In this document: piece after piece, positions 41,439 to 50,273 of the stretch | Layout of the letters: every line of letters starts with the position of its first letter | Position numbering within the stretch: the first letter of the stretch is position 1 | Assembly (NCBI GenBank): GCA_041395105.1 | Contig: JAWLBB010000001.1 | Span: 186,001 to 250,000, forward strand | DNA length: 64,000 nt | Direction of reading: 5' to 3' | Source: Opitutaceae bacterium | GTDB taxonomy: Bacteria; Verrucomicrobiota; Verrucomicrobiia; Opitutales; Opitutaceae | The notes under the pieces: generated by a model | The model's database searches: none | Told to the model about the DNA's origin: nothing | Seen by the model: only the letters and a program-made list of their open reading frames with translations | Program-made: the position numbers and the translations under genes

Positions 41439-42844
41439 CTACGCCAGCGCCCATGCCGATCCCGGGCGCCCTGCGCACCGTTCTTGAGGAGGTGGCTCGG
41501 AAAGGCCGCCCTCTCCTGGTCGGAGGTTGCGTTCGGGACTGGTTGATCGGGCTCGAGCCCAAGGACTTCGATATCGAGGTCTACGGCACCGGGTGGGAGG
41601 AACTCGAAGCCGTCCTGCAGCGGCATGGGCCTGTTCAGATGGTCGGCCGCAGCTTCGGGGTCATGAAACTCAAGCTCGGCCACGAATTTCATGATTTCAG
41701 CCTCCCACGACGGGAGTCGAAGCTGGGACGCGGGCACCGCGGATTCCAGGTCGAGGCCGATCCCGACCTGAGCGAAGAGGAGGCCGCCGCACGAAGGGAT
41801 TTCACCATCAATGCCCTGATGTACGATCCCTTGACCGATCGGGTCATCGACCATTTCAACGGTCAGGAGGATCTCAGGAACCGTATCCTTCGCCACACCG
41901 GTCCCGCTTTTGCCGAAGATCCACTCCGGGTGCTGCGGGGGTTCCAGCTGGCCGCACGCTTCACCTGCACGATGTCTGCCGAGACGATCGTCCTCTGCCG
42001 ATCGATTATTGATGAGTTCAGGACACTGCCGGTCGAACGAGTCTGGGCGGAGTGGGATAAATGGGCAGTTCAGTCGGTCAAGCCGTCGCTTGGCCTCCGG
42101 GTCCTCCGGGAAACCGGATGGATCGCCCACTTCCCGGAGATCGCCGCCATGGATGGGGTTCCCCAGGACCCGGAATGGCACCCTGAAGGGGATGTGCTCA
42201 CCCACACCGCCTATTGCCTCGACGCCTTGGTGGAAAGTCCTGAGTGGAAGCTGGCCCCTCCCGAGGATCGGCGGATCCAGGCCTTTGCCGTTCTGGCTCA
42301 CGATTTCGGCAAAGCCACCACCACCGTCCAGGGCGAACGACACGGCAGGATCCGCTGGATCAGTCCCCGCCACGATGCCGTCGGCGGTCCCCTGACTGTG
42401 CAGTTCCTTGAAGGGATCGGTGCGCCCAACGCCGTGATCGAGGCCGTCCCGCCTCTCGTCGAGCAGCACCTCTTCCACCTGTCCTGGACCGGAGAGGGTC
42501 CAAGCCCGGCCAGCATCCGCCGCCTGGCCCGGCGACTGGCTCCGGCCACCATCGAGCAACTCTGCCGGGTCATGGAAGCCGACAGTCGGGGACGGCCGCC
42601 TCTCGACCCCGCCGAGACCGAGGACCGGATCCGGATCCTTGCTCAAGCCTCCGAACGGATGCATCTCGAACAGGACGCCCCCCGCCCCATCCTGCACGGA
42701 CGCCACCTGATCGAGCTCGGCCTGAAACCCGGCACGACTTTCGGGCCGATCCTGAAGGAAGCCTTTGAAGCCCAGCTCGACGGCGCGTTCGAGGATCTCG
42801 AAAACGCCCGCAAATGGCTGGAGAATCACCTGAAATCCAGCTAA
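41435..42844 (+). CDS. tRNA nucleotidyltransferase (CCA-adding/poly(A) polymerase-like) with HD domain
   Basis: A 469-residue protein. The class-II nucleotidyltransferase domain has LLVGGCVRDWLIG and the metal-binding DFDIEVYGTG, then RRDFTINALMYD and AEDPLRVLRGFQLAARF. An HD-type domain follows (HTAYCLDALVE, LAHDFGKATT), as in multifunctional CCA enzymes of E. coli type. It adds or repairs CCA ends of tRNA; the HD domain gives phosphatase or 2',3'-cyclic phosphodiesterase activity in relatives. GTG 41435 overlaps the preceding stop; ATG 41453 is an alternative start. The heptanucleotide repeat starts five bases after its stop. Confidence 0.9.
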   Translation: MTTPAPMPIPGALRTVLEEVARKGRPLLVGGCVRDWLIGLEPKDFDIEVYGTGWEELEAVLQRHGPVQMVGRSFGVMKLKLGHEFHDFSLPRRESKLGRGHRGFQVEADPDLSEEEAAARRDFTINALMYDPLTDRVIDHFNGQEDLRNRILRHTGPAFAEDPLRVLRGFQLAARFTCTMSAETIVLCRSIIDEFRTLPVERVWAEWDKWAVQSVKPSLGLRVLRETGWIAHFPEIAAMDGVPQDPEWHPEGDVLTHTAYCLDALVESPEWKLAPPEDRRIQAFAVLAHDFGKATTTVQGERHGRIRWISPRHDAVGGPLTVQFLEGIGAPNAVIEAVPPLVEQHLFHLSWTGEGPSPASIRRLARRLAPATIEQLCRVMEADSRGRPPLDPAETEDRIRILAQASERMHLEQDAPRPILHGRHLIELGLKPGTTFGPILKEAFEAQLDGAFEDLENARKWLENHLKSS

Positions 42845-42848
42845 CGTC

Positions 42849-43016
42849 CCATCTTCCATCTTCCATCTTCCATCTTCCATCTTCCATCTTCCATCTTCCA
42901 TCTTCCATCTTCCATCTTCCATCTTCCATCTTCCATCTCCCATCTCCCATCTCCCATCTCCCATCTCCCATCTCCCATCTCCCATCTCCCATCTCCCATC
43001 TCCCATCTCCCATCTT
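42849..43016. repeat. heptanucleotide tandem repeat, 24 units
   Basis: Twenty-four direct units of seven bases: 12 x CCATCTT, then 11 x CCATCTC, then one CCATCTT. The tract ends one base before the transaldolase ATG at 43018 and so fills the position of its ribosome-binding site. The reading frame across the tract is open and in frame with the transaldolase. Confidence 0.98.
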
Positions 43017-43017
43017 C

Positions 43018-43974
43018 ATGACCCAACTCGAACAACTCCGCCAGTTCACGACCGTTGTCGCCGACACCGGTGACTTCAAATCGATCAAGCAGTACGAGCC
43101 GCGCGATGCGACGACCAACCCGAGCCTCATCCTCAAGGCGAGCGAGATGCCCGACTACGGAGAGCTGGTCGACCGGGCGGTCGCGGACAACCGCGGCAGT
43201 TCCCTTTCCGGTCCGGCCCTCACGGATCATATCATCGATGATCTGCTGGTTCTCTTTGGCTCCGAGATCCTCAAGATCATTCCCGGCCGCGTTTCCACCG
43301 AAACCGATGCCCGCCTCTCCTTTGACACCCAGGGCAGCATCGACAAGGCCCATGCCCTGATCGAACGCTATGAAAAGCGCGGCATCTCGCGCGATCGCAT
43401 CCTGATCAAGATCGCCTCAACCTGGGAAGGTATCGCCGCGGCCGAAGTGCTCCAGAAGGAGGGCATCCACTGCAACCTGACTCTCCTTTTTTCCCTGGCC
43501 CAGGCGGTTCGCTGTGCCGAAGCCAAAGTCACCCTGATCTCGCCCTTCGTCGGCCGCATTCTCGATTGGCACAAGGCAAAGACCGGCAAGGATTTCGCAC
43601 CGGCCGAGGATCCGGGCGTACGGTCGGTCCAGGAGATCTACACCTACTACAAGAAGTTCGGACACCAGACCGAGGTGATGGGTGCGAGCTTCCGCAACAA
43701 GGGTGAGATCCTCGAGCTGGCCGGCTGCGACCTTCTGACCATCAGTCCCGACTTGCTCGGTGAGCTTCAGGCCTCCTCCGAATCGGTCACCCGCAAGCTC
43801 GATCCCGAGGTCGCCGCCAAGGCGGACCTCAAGGAGATCTCTCTCGACGAAAAGGCCTTCCGCTATCAGGTCAATGAAGACGCCATGGCCACCGAAAAAC
43901 TGTCCGAAGGCATCCGCAAATTCGCCGCCGACATCGTCAAGCTCGAGAAGATGATCGAGAAGAAGATCGGGTAA
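43018..43974 (+). CDS. tal: transaldolase
   Basis: A 318-residue enzyme of the pentose-phosphate pathway that exchanges a dihydroxyacetone unit between sedoheptulose-7-phosphate and glyceraldehyde-3-phosphate. The Schiff-base Lys is K131 in ILIKIASTWEGI; other blocks are DATTNPSLILK, NLTLLFSLAQA and ISPFVGRILDWH. Length fits the classical TalB type. ATG 43018 starts at MTQLEQLRQ, the family opening, directly after the heptanucleotide repeat, with no Shine-Dalgarno sequence. The terminal residues are Lys-rich (KLEKMIEKKIG). Confidence 0.96.
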   Translation: MTQLEQLRQFTTVVADTGDFKSIKQYEPRDATTNPSLILKASEMPDYGELVDRAVADNRGSSLSGPALTDHIIDDLLVLFGSEILKIIPGRVSTETDARLSFDTQGSIDKAHALIERYEKRGISRDRILIKIASTWEGIAAAEVLQKEGIHCNLTLLFSLAQAVRCAEAKVTLISPFVGRILDWHKAKTGKDFAPAEDPGVRSVQEIYTYYKKFGHQTEVMGASFRNKGEILELAGCDLLTISPDLLGELQASSESVTRKLDPEVAAKADLKEISLDEKAFRYQVNEDAMATEKLSEGIRKFAADIVKLEKMIEKKIG

Positions 43975-44147
43975 AGGAAAGAGGACTCCATCGGAAGCGG
44001 GTCCAGCAACAGCGCTATGTCGCCGTTCCGACCGCCATGTCCTGCGCTAAGCCCCTTCCCTTACTGAGATTCTCTGCAATTCAACTCTTCCGCTTCTCGA
44101 AGAGCCTTCGTTACCTTCGTTCCTTTGCAGTTCAACTCTTCCCACCT

Positions 44148-44645
44148 TCACTCAAGGTGGAGTTCCTGTGGGCCGAGCTCCAATGTCCCGCTCTCCAGGA
44201 TTCTCGCCCGCAATCCGCCCCGGCCTCTCATGGCTTCCTCCGCGCCCGGACCGAAGGCCTCGTCCATCCAGTAACAGGGCCGGCATTCCTCGACCCCTTC
44301 GAACCGCACCTCGCCGATCCTGAATCGCTGACCGATCAGGTCGTTCAGGTCCACACCCTCGATGACGACGTTGCGCCGGTAGACTTCGGTTCCCCCATCC
44401 GGTTTCCGATCGAACTGCCGACAGAGGTCCCGATGAACGGCCAGATCGAAGAAAGTGATCTGCTTCCCGTGTCCCTTCTCCCGCGCGTGGTAGCGATCGC
44501 CGACCAGGCCCCGGCCGGCGACACACTCGACGCTGTCCCGTTCCACCATCGGCTCCGTTCCGGAAGGACCCCCGTGGTGCCCGACATAGACATGCTCCGG
44601 GCAGATCAGGAGCGAATGGAGGACAACGGGCAGATACTCGGGCAT
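44148..44645 (-). CDS. MOSC-domain protein
   Basis: A 165-residue protein of the MOSC (molybdenum cofactor sulfurase C-terminal) fold when started at ATG 44645; an upstream start at 44699 is possible. Key features are GRGLVGDRYHAR, the motif RRNVVIEGVDLNDLIG, and the conserved Cys in GVEECRPCYWMD. MOSC proteins act on molybdenum-cofactor or sulfur transfer and N-hydroxylated substrates. No molybdenum genes are adjacent. Cytosolic. Confidence 0.85.
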   Translation of the reverse strand: MPEYLPVVLHSLLICPEHVYVGHHGGPSGTEPMVERDSVECVAGRGLVGDRYHAREKGHGKQITFFDLAVHRDLCRQFDRKPDGGTEVYRRNVVIEGVDLNDLIGQRFRIGEVRFEGVEECRPCYWMDEAFGPGAEEAMRGRGGLRARILESGTLELGPQELHLE

Positions 44646-44711
44646 ACCAGTGAGCGATTTTGCACATTCTGCCGAACCCGGCAAGCGAAGGGAGACCACC
44701 CTGATTCACCT

Positions 44712-44769
44712 GTGGGAGAGGCTTTACGCCTCGATCAACCATCGCATCGAGGCGTAAAGCCTCGCCTGC
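44712..44769. repeat. family A REPIN (copy A6)
   Basis: Arms GTGGGAGAGGCTTTACGCCT and its inverse (CTCGCCTGCC at the right end) flank a 10-base spacer. The tetranucleotide here is GTGG at left and GCAG at right instead of GTAG. Confidence 0.87.
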
Positions 44770-44813
44770 CAATGACTTCTTCGATTGGGTCCGGTCCTGC
44801 CGGCTCCAAAGAC

Positions 44814-44846
44814 AAAAAAAGAGCCGGGTCGCGAACGACCCGGCTC
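44814..44846 (-). terminator. terminator of the TonB receptor gene
   Basis: An 11-bp stem (GAGCCGGGTCG with CGACCCGGCTC) with the tetraloop region CGAA is followed on the minus strand by seven T. Confidence 0.95.
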
Positions 44847-44877
44847 TGAATGTCTGAGCAGGTATTCCTGAACTCGA

Positions 44878-47800
44878 TTACAGCTTCTTGGTCACCTGGA
44901 GGGAAACGAAGCGTCCCTTCGGCGAATACATGAAGCCGGGGTAACCGGTCGAGTTATTATCCCACGAAACGACGCGCGGGGGATCCTTATCCAGGATATT
45001 CTGGACGTTCAGGGTCACTGCGGTGTTGCCCCACCAGCTGTCGCTGTCTTCGAAGAAGTTGTAGGTGAAGGAGACATCGAAGGTCAGCATCGAGTCAACC
45101 TGTGTGAATCCGGCCGGATCGTTCGGCGCTGACGGATCCCACTCGCTCTTGAAGTCGCGGAAGCCGGCGGTGTAGTTGGCCTGGAGGGAGGCATTCATCG
45201 CGCTCTTGGACCAGCGGAGGAAACCGACGCCGCGCCAGTCCACATAGGCAGCGTCGCCGGCACCGGGGGAAGGATCACCGGTCTCGTTGTCGAACGAGAT
45301 ATCGGTCATTTCCCCGACATAGTCGAAGAACGGCGCTGCGGGGAACTGCTGGATCTCGTACTTCTGAAGATAGGACGCATTCAGGCCGATGTCGAAGCGA
45401 CCGGCGCTGTCCATCACCCAGAAATAACTGGCCTGGATGTCGATGCCTTCAGCATTCTCGTTACCGACATTGCGGAAGACGGCGTTGACCTGGACAAGAT
45501 TGTCCTGGAAATCGCGTACGATGCTCTCACCCGGGATGAGGGTCTCGCCCTTGAAGGCGCGATCCACTACGTCCTGATGGTCCACGGCGACGTTGCCGTT
45601 GCGCTTCACATTCCAGTAATCGACCCCGAAGCTCAGGCCAGAGGTGTCGGTCGAGGCAAAGCTCGGCGTCCAGACAAACCCGATCGAGTAGTTCTCGGAA
45701 TCCTCCGCCCTGAGCAAGCTGCTGCTGGCAGTCGTGATATCCATTTCGGGCTCATTGATCTGCTTGACCGGGTCATTGATCGCCGTGAGGGCGGAAGTCA
45801 GACCGGCGGCATAGAGCTCATACATGGAGGGCTGACGATAACCCTGGCCCCAGCTGCCGCGGACGACAAAGCTGTCGTCAAACGGCTGCCACTTCAAGGC
45901 CACCTTCGGCACGGCCACATCATCATCCTGGGTCCAGAACTTCTCGTAACGGGCCGAGAGGTTGAGGCTCAGGCTGTGGAATCCGGCCACATCATTGTCC
46001 GGGCTGAGAATTGGCAGACCCAACTCGGCGAAGAACGCGCTGATCGAGCGGTTGGCATTGGTCGTGTTGTCGGTCGACGATCCGATGACGTCACCCGAGG
46101 TGCCCGCCACGTCCGGCGATTGCATCATGGTCTCTTCGCGGACTTCGTAACCGAGAGCGATACCGGCGGAGCCACCCGGAAGATCGAAAAGACTCCCGTT
46201 GGAAACCGTCACGTTCACGCCATACATCTCGGACTCACGGACATTATGCAGCTCGACCGTGCCGGCAGGAGCGACCTTGCTGTTGTTCGGGATCGGATTC
46301 GCAAAATAGCCGAACGGATTGTAAGGCACGGTCGTGCCGAGGTAGTCGCCGCTCGTCGGATCGAAGAAGGAATCGTTGGCATTGACCAGACGGTTGAACC
46401 GGCTGATCGAGACCAGGGTATCCCGTTCGACCTGCTGGACCTTGCTGTAGTAGGTGTTCAGATCCGCATTCCAATTGCCAAAGAGCTTCTCACCCTTGAC
46501 GCCCCAGACGAAGTTCATCGCGGTATTGGTCGTCCGGTAGATGCGATTGCCGAACTCGGCCAGACGGGCGCGGGAACCTCCCGAGAAATCCTCGTTGAAA
46601 GGATTGAACGGGTTGTAGGCCGCCCGGTCCGTGGTGATACGCTCGGCATTTCCGTTCACATTCTGGGTCGTGTAGAAAGGAACAGATCCCTCTGGGATCG
46701 GCGATCCGGCCGCGATCTGCGAAACCACCTTGGTCTCCAGATCCTGAACCTGGAGGATGGCGTTGGCCGTCCGGGCCGGGATAACCAGGGAAACACCGCC
46801 CGGGTTGCCGAAGTTGCCCGTCGCGGAAGGCGCCAACTCATTCTGGGCGAAGTTCTGCTGGAAGATCAAGTCACCATAGGTGCTGATGTTGTCCGTCCCG
46901 AAGAGCTTCTTCTCAAATGAGGCATAGCCACCCTTGCGCTCGAGGTGCGGGGTGGACTGGGCCTGCAGATTGAAGTTGTAGGTCGAGGGCCGGCCGCTGG
47001 CATAGTCGTAAGAACTGGCCGGGAGGGTGCCGTTGTTGCTCTCCCTGTTGGTCCAGGTCGAGGTGAAGAACAGATCCGAGCTCGGAATCAGGCTTTCCCC
47101 GCCTTCACCCAACGCTTCGAGAGCGGCGGCCCGTGAGATCTGAAAGTTCAGCGGGCTGGCATTCGAGCTGAGGAACGGAGGCACCGCCGAATACTCACGA
47201 TCCGAGTGGCGCATGTCGTTCTGCTTGAAATAATTCAGGCCGACCGTGATCTTGGTGTCCTCGGTGCTCAGACCGTAGACCCCGCTGGCCATGAGTTCCA
47301 TCGCATCGTCTTGGGCCGTGCTGTTGCCGTAGCGAACGGACAGCTCCGCGCCGTTGAAATCACGACGGGTCTTGATGTTGACCACACCCGCGACCGCATC
47401 CGCACCATAGGTGGCGGAAGCGCCGTCGAGGAGCACTTCAACCTGGTCGATCGCCGCCAGCGGGAAGGACTGGATGTCGATGAACGCCGTGGTGCCACCG
47501 GTGCCGCGGGGATACGGAGCAACCCGTCGACCGTTCAGGAGAACGAGGGTGGCATCCGAACCGAGACCGCGGAGGTTGACCGAGGAAGCGGCCGCGGTGA
47601 AACCGGTCTGGTTGTTCTGGACCGGGACACTGGCCTGCACATAGGGCATCGATTGGATGACCTGCTCGACCGTTCCGTAGCCGAGTTCATCAAAATCCTT
47701 GCGGGTCATGATGTCGACCGGAGCCGTGCGGGCATCGTAGGCCGTCTCCGTGGTCGGAATGTGCGACCCGGTGACGACGAATTCTTCAAGCTTGACCGTC

Positions 47801-47913
47801 TCTCCGGCAGAACCCGTCTGCTGCGCCATCATGGGCGAGGCAACGAGAGCACCGAACAGAAGACCAAGGGGGAGACGCACACGCCTACTGGCGCGCAGTA
47901 TACTTGTGTTCAT
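44878..47913 (-). CDS. TonB-dependent outer-membrane receptor
   Basis: A 1011-residue receptor. The signal peptide (about 1-30) ends SPMMAQQ. A TonB-box-like EEFVVTGSHIP follows near residue 43-55, and the plug domain has VNLRGLGSDATLVLLNGRR and GADAVAGVVNIKTRRDF. The long C-terminal part is a 22-strand barrel ending FVSLQVTKKL. No carboxypeptidase-like N-terminal domain or partner SusD gene is present, so this is a classic receptor rather than a SusC-type pair. The substrate is unknown: siderophore, cobalamin or oligosaccharide are all possible. Upstream is a hairpin in the 5' leader. Confidence 0.94.
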   Translation of the reverse strand: MNTSILRASRRVRLPLGLLFGALVASPMMAQQTGSAGETVKLEEFVVTGSHIPTTETAYDARTAPVDIMTRKDFDELGYGTVEQVIQSMPYVQASVPVQNNQTGFTAAASSVNLRGLGSDATLVLLNGRRVAPYPRGTGGTTAFIDIQSFPLAAIDQVEVLLDGASATYGADAVAGVVNIKTRRDFNGAELSVRYGNSTAQDDAMELMASGVYGLSTEDTKITVGLNYFKQNDMRHSDREYSAVPPFLSSNASPLNFQISRAAALEALGEGGESLIPSSDLFFTSTWTNRESNNGTLPASSYDYASGRPSTYNFNLQAQSTPHLERKGGYASFEKKLFGTDNISTYGDLIFQQNFAQNELAPSATGNFGNPGGVSLVIPARTANAILQVQDLETKVVSQIAAGSPIPEGSVPFYTTQNVNGNAERITTDRAAYNPFNPFNEDFSGGSRARLAEFGNRIYRTTNTAMNFVWGVKGEKLFGNWNADLNTYYSKVQQVERDTLVSISRFNRLVNANDSFFDPTSGDYLGTTVPYNPFGYFANPIPNNSKVAPAGTVELHNVRESEMYGVNVTVSNGSLFDLPGGSAGIALGYEVREETMMQSPDVAGTSGDVIGSSTDNTTNANRSISAFFAELGLPILSPDNDVAGFHSLSLNLSARYEKFWTQDDDVAVPKVALKWQPFDDSFVVRGSWGQGYRQPSMYELYAAGLTSALTAINDPVKQINEPEMDITTASSSLLRAEDSENYSIGFVWTPSFASTDTSGLSFGVDYWNVKRNGNVAVDHQDVVDRAFKGETLIPGESIVRDFQDNLVQVNAVFRNVGNENAEGIDIQASYFWVMDSAGRFDIGLNASYLQKYEIQQFPAAPFFDYVGEMTDISFDNETGDPSPGAGDAAYVDWRGVGFLRWSKSAMNASLQANYTAGFRDFKSEWDPSAPNDPAGFTQVDSMLTFDVSFTYNFFEDSDSWWGNTAVTLNVQNILDKDPPRVVSWDNNSTGYPGFMYSPKGRFVSLQVTKKL

Positions 47914-48220
47914 AGCTAATATTATCAGGTTTCGTTATATCCCGGGAGAGTCAGTCCCGGGCACGGTTTTGCAAACTCCTGCACAATCATGATTGGGCCC
48001 GAAATGCAAGAGAGGATTTTCACAAATCCGTTACATACAAGCCCTTTCGACCTCGCCATCGACAGGAAGCAAACCAGAATCATCCGTATTCCTGATCCTT
48101 CAGATAAGGATACCCCGGTCGTCCGTCCAATGTTGATGGCCGGCATCAGATCATCTAATAACTTGATTTCGACGTGTTTAGAAGAGACGCGATGAAGGAC
48201 GTTACACCCATGACCCCGAA
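47914..48220. other. intergenic region between the TonB receptor and the kinase gene
   Basis: Divergent promoter region. A hairpin CCCGGGA-GAGTCAG-TCCCGGG (47941-47961) sits about 30 bases upstream of the receptor start, and could be an operator or leader element. No known box can be named. Confidence 0.5.
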
Positions 48221-49147
48221 GTGAACTCCCATCCGTCAGACTCAACCGGGGAGCCCTGCCTGATCGGCGTCGACGGAGGCGCCACCAAGACCGCCCTCAT
48301 CCTGACGGATGCCCGGGGGAGACTCCTCGACCAACAGAACGGACCCGGGTGTAGTCCAAGTCACCTGGGACCGGACGGCGCCCGCGCCCTGATCAACCGT
48401 CTCCTCCACAGGCTGGTGGCCCGGCCGGCCGGCACCCGACTCCAGATTGAGGCCACCCTCTTGTTCATGGCGGGTGCCCCCGCCTTCTGGAAGGATTTCG
48501 CCGCAGGTTTGAACGGGTTCGGCCGGGTCGAGACCTACGATGATTCCCGCCCCGTTCTTCAGCTGGCCTGCGGTCCCAAACCCGGGCTTGCCCTCCACTG
48601 CGGCACCGGTTCTTTCGTCGCCGCCCGCGGTCCCGACGGACGGTATCACTACGCCGGCGGGCTCGGTTGGCGGCTTGGTGACCCGGGCAGCAGCCACGAT
48701 CTGGGCACCCGCGCGGCCCGGCTCGCCCTGATGGAACTCGATGGCTGGAGTCCCTCCAGCGAAGTTTCGCGGATGGTCACTTCGAAGACGGGGCAGACCG
48801 GACGTCCGGATCTCCTCCGTTTCATCTACACCCAGACCGACCCGAATTCGCTTCTGGCCGGATTGGCACCGGATCTCGTCCACCTCGCCGATGATGGCTC
48901 GGCCGAAGCAGGCGGGATTATCAGGGAGTCGCTGGAACCCCTTGTCGGCCTCGCTTCGACGGTCGCGTCCCGACTCCGGCTTCCCCCGCGGTCTCCCTGC
49001 GGCCTGAGCGGCCGGCTCTTTCGCTCCAGAGCCGGACTGGGCGCGATCAGCGATCTCTTCAAGCGGACCTCACTTGATTGGCAGATCAACCCCATCACCG
49101 ACGAACCCATTGAGGGCGTCCGCCAGATCCTTGCCCTCAGAGGCTAG
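48221..49147 (+). CDS. BadF/BadG/BcrA/BcrD-type ATPase (N-acetylglucosamine kinase-like)
   Basis: A 308-residue sugar-kinase-fold protein starting at GTG 48221 (the earlier in-frame ATG is followed by a stop). The nucleotide motifs are LIGVDGGATKTALILTD, LHCGTGSFVAARG and GGLGWRLGDPGSSHDLG. This is the N-acetylglucosamine kinase-like branch of the BadF family. It probably phosphorylates an amino sugar in the cytosol. The glycan-use genes downstream give a plausible context but no proof of substrate. Confidence 0.82.
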   Translation: MNSHPSDSTGEPCLIGVDGGATKTALILTDARGRLLDQQNGPGCSPSHLGPDGARALINRLLHRLVARPAGTRLQIEATLLFMAGAPAFWKDFAAGLNGFGRVETYDDSRPVLQLACGPKPGLALHCGTGSFVAARGPDGRYHYAGGLGWRLGDPGSSHDLGTRAARLALMELDGWSPSSEVSRMVTSKTGQTGRPDLLRFIYTQTDPNSLLAGLAPDLVHLADDGSAEAGGIIRESLEPLVGLASTVASRLRLPPRSPCGLSGRLFRSRAGLGAISDLFKRTSLDWQINPITDEPIEGVRQILALRG

Positions 49148-49154
49148 TTGGGCG

Positions 49155-49181
49155 GGTAGGGACGGACCGCCGGACCGTCCG
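49155..49181 (+). repeat. family C REP-like hairpin (copy C3)
   Basis: GGTAG is followed by GGACGG, the loop ACCGCCGGA and CCGTCC. The loop differs from C2 at two bases. Confidence 0.75.
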
Positions 49182-49234
49182 GCAAATCCCTTTGATTCCT
49201 GATCGGTATTTTCGGACTCATTCGGTCCTCAGGT

Positions 49235-49294
49235 GTAGACGCCCCAGTCTCTTGGGGCGTGTCGACGTGGATTGGCGGCAAGAGACTGGTTCGA
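49235..49294. repeat. family B REPIN (copy B2)
   Basis: Left arm: GTAG then ACGCCCC-AGTCTCTT-GGGGCGT. The right arm keeps the inverted loop AAGAGACT but its stem and GTAG are decayed. Confidence 0.75.
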
Positions 49295-49439
49295 CTGGCT
49301 CACCACCGATGCCGCAAGTACAGCTCTCAGAGAATCAATCCTTGTTACTTCCTGAATGACGCCAATTGCGTTTTCCAGTCAGGGCTGCATGGTTTGGACT
49401 TCAGCGGAACTTCCCGCCCTCCCCGCTTTCCCAGAATCC

Positions 49440-50189
49440 ATGAAAAACACCCAACGGAGTCCTTTTCCCATCAGTCTCGCCGCCGCGTGTCTGGCCGTCA
49501 GCGCTCTCACGCCTTCCCTCTCCGCCGAGACCGATCCGGATGACCGGCGCATCCTCACCGTCTCCGCCCAATCCTCGGTCGAAATCCCCACCACACACGT
49601 ACGCATCACCGTCATGATCGAGGCCCGCGAGGACACCCCGCAGGCCGCCCAGGCCGCCATCGCCCGGCGCTCCAACCCGGTCCTCGAATTCCTCAAGGAT
49701 GAAGCGGTCGAAAAACTGCAGACTTCCGGCCTCTCCCTGAATCCCATCTTCGAGCGCAACCCGAAACGGCCCGACTCCTGGTCGAGCCAGACGCGGATCG
49801 TCGGCTACAATGCCCAGTGGACCACTTCATTTGAAGTCTCCGTGGAAAAAGCCGGCGCCATCGCCGATGAAGTGGTCAAGAAAGGTGCCGACCGGATCGC
49901 CGGCTTTGAGCTGAAGGCAAAGGACGAGGCGGTGGAAGAGGCCCGGACCGAAGCCCTCCGTCTCGCCTCCATGCAGGCACGCGACCGCGGCATCGCGGTA
50001 CTCGATGCCCTCGGCTACGAGATGATCGACGTAGTCCGGGTCCACGTTCAGGATAATGGCCCCATCTACCCGATGCGCGCCATGCGTGCCGAGATGATGA
50101 CCATGGCCGCCGACGCCGCACCCCCGACCGCGGTCGAGGGCGGTATGCAGTCCATTCCGGGATCGGTCACTCTCGAGATCGCCTACTGA
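49440..50189 (+). CDS. SIMPL-domain (DUF541) exported protein
   Basis: A 249-residue exported protein when started at ATG 49440: a signal peptide of about 29 residues (ending LTPSLSAE). The opening of the mature domain, ILTVSAQSSVEIPTTHVRITVMIE, and the GYNAQWTTSFEV segment are characteristic of SIMPL/DUF541 proteins such as E. coli YggE. They form oligomeric periplasmic structures; the cellular role is loosely tied to oxidative stress. A run of Met (MRAMRAEMMTMAADA) near the end is unusual. The azurin-like gene follows after 84 bases. Confidence 0.85.
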   Translation: MKNTQRSPFPISLAAACLAVSALTPSLSAETDPDDRRILTVSAQSSVEIPTTHVRITVMIEAREDTPQAAQAAIARRSNPVLEFLKDEAVEKLQTSGLSLNPIFERNPKRPDSWSSQTRIVGYNAQWTTSFEVSVEKAGAIADEVVKKGADRIAGFELKAKDEAVEEARTEALRLASMQARDRGIAVLDALGYEMIDVVRVHVQDNGPIYPMRAMRAEMMTMAADAAPPTAVEGGMQSIPGSVTLEIAY

Positions 50190-50273
50190 TCCCATCCGGA
50201 AGTCTCTGGGATGCCAAAGGTCATTAATGGGATTCGCGCTTGCGCCATGCCTGAAACCGACAAACTTTTCGGG

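Noticed and set aside
42849..43016. CRISPR array
   Set aside because: Units are seven bases with no spacers; it is a simple tandem repeat.
42814..43974. A long open frame running through the heptanucleotide repeat into transaldolase
   Set aside because: The repeat would encode a monotonous HLPSSIF/HLPSPIS peptide, and the transaldolase family starts at the ATG at 43018.
44040..44150. Direct repeat TGCARTTCAACTCTTCC in the gap after transaldolase
   Set aside because: Only two short copies, 60 bases apart, and no structure or gene link; too little to call an element.
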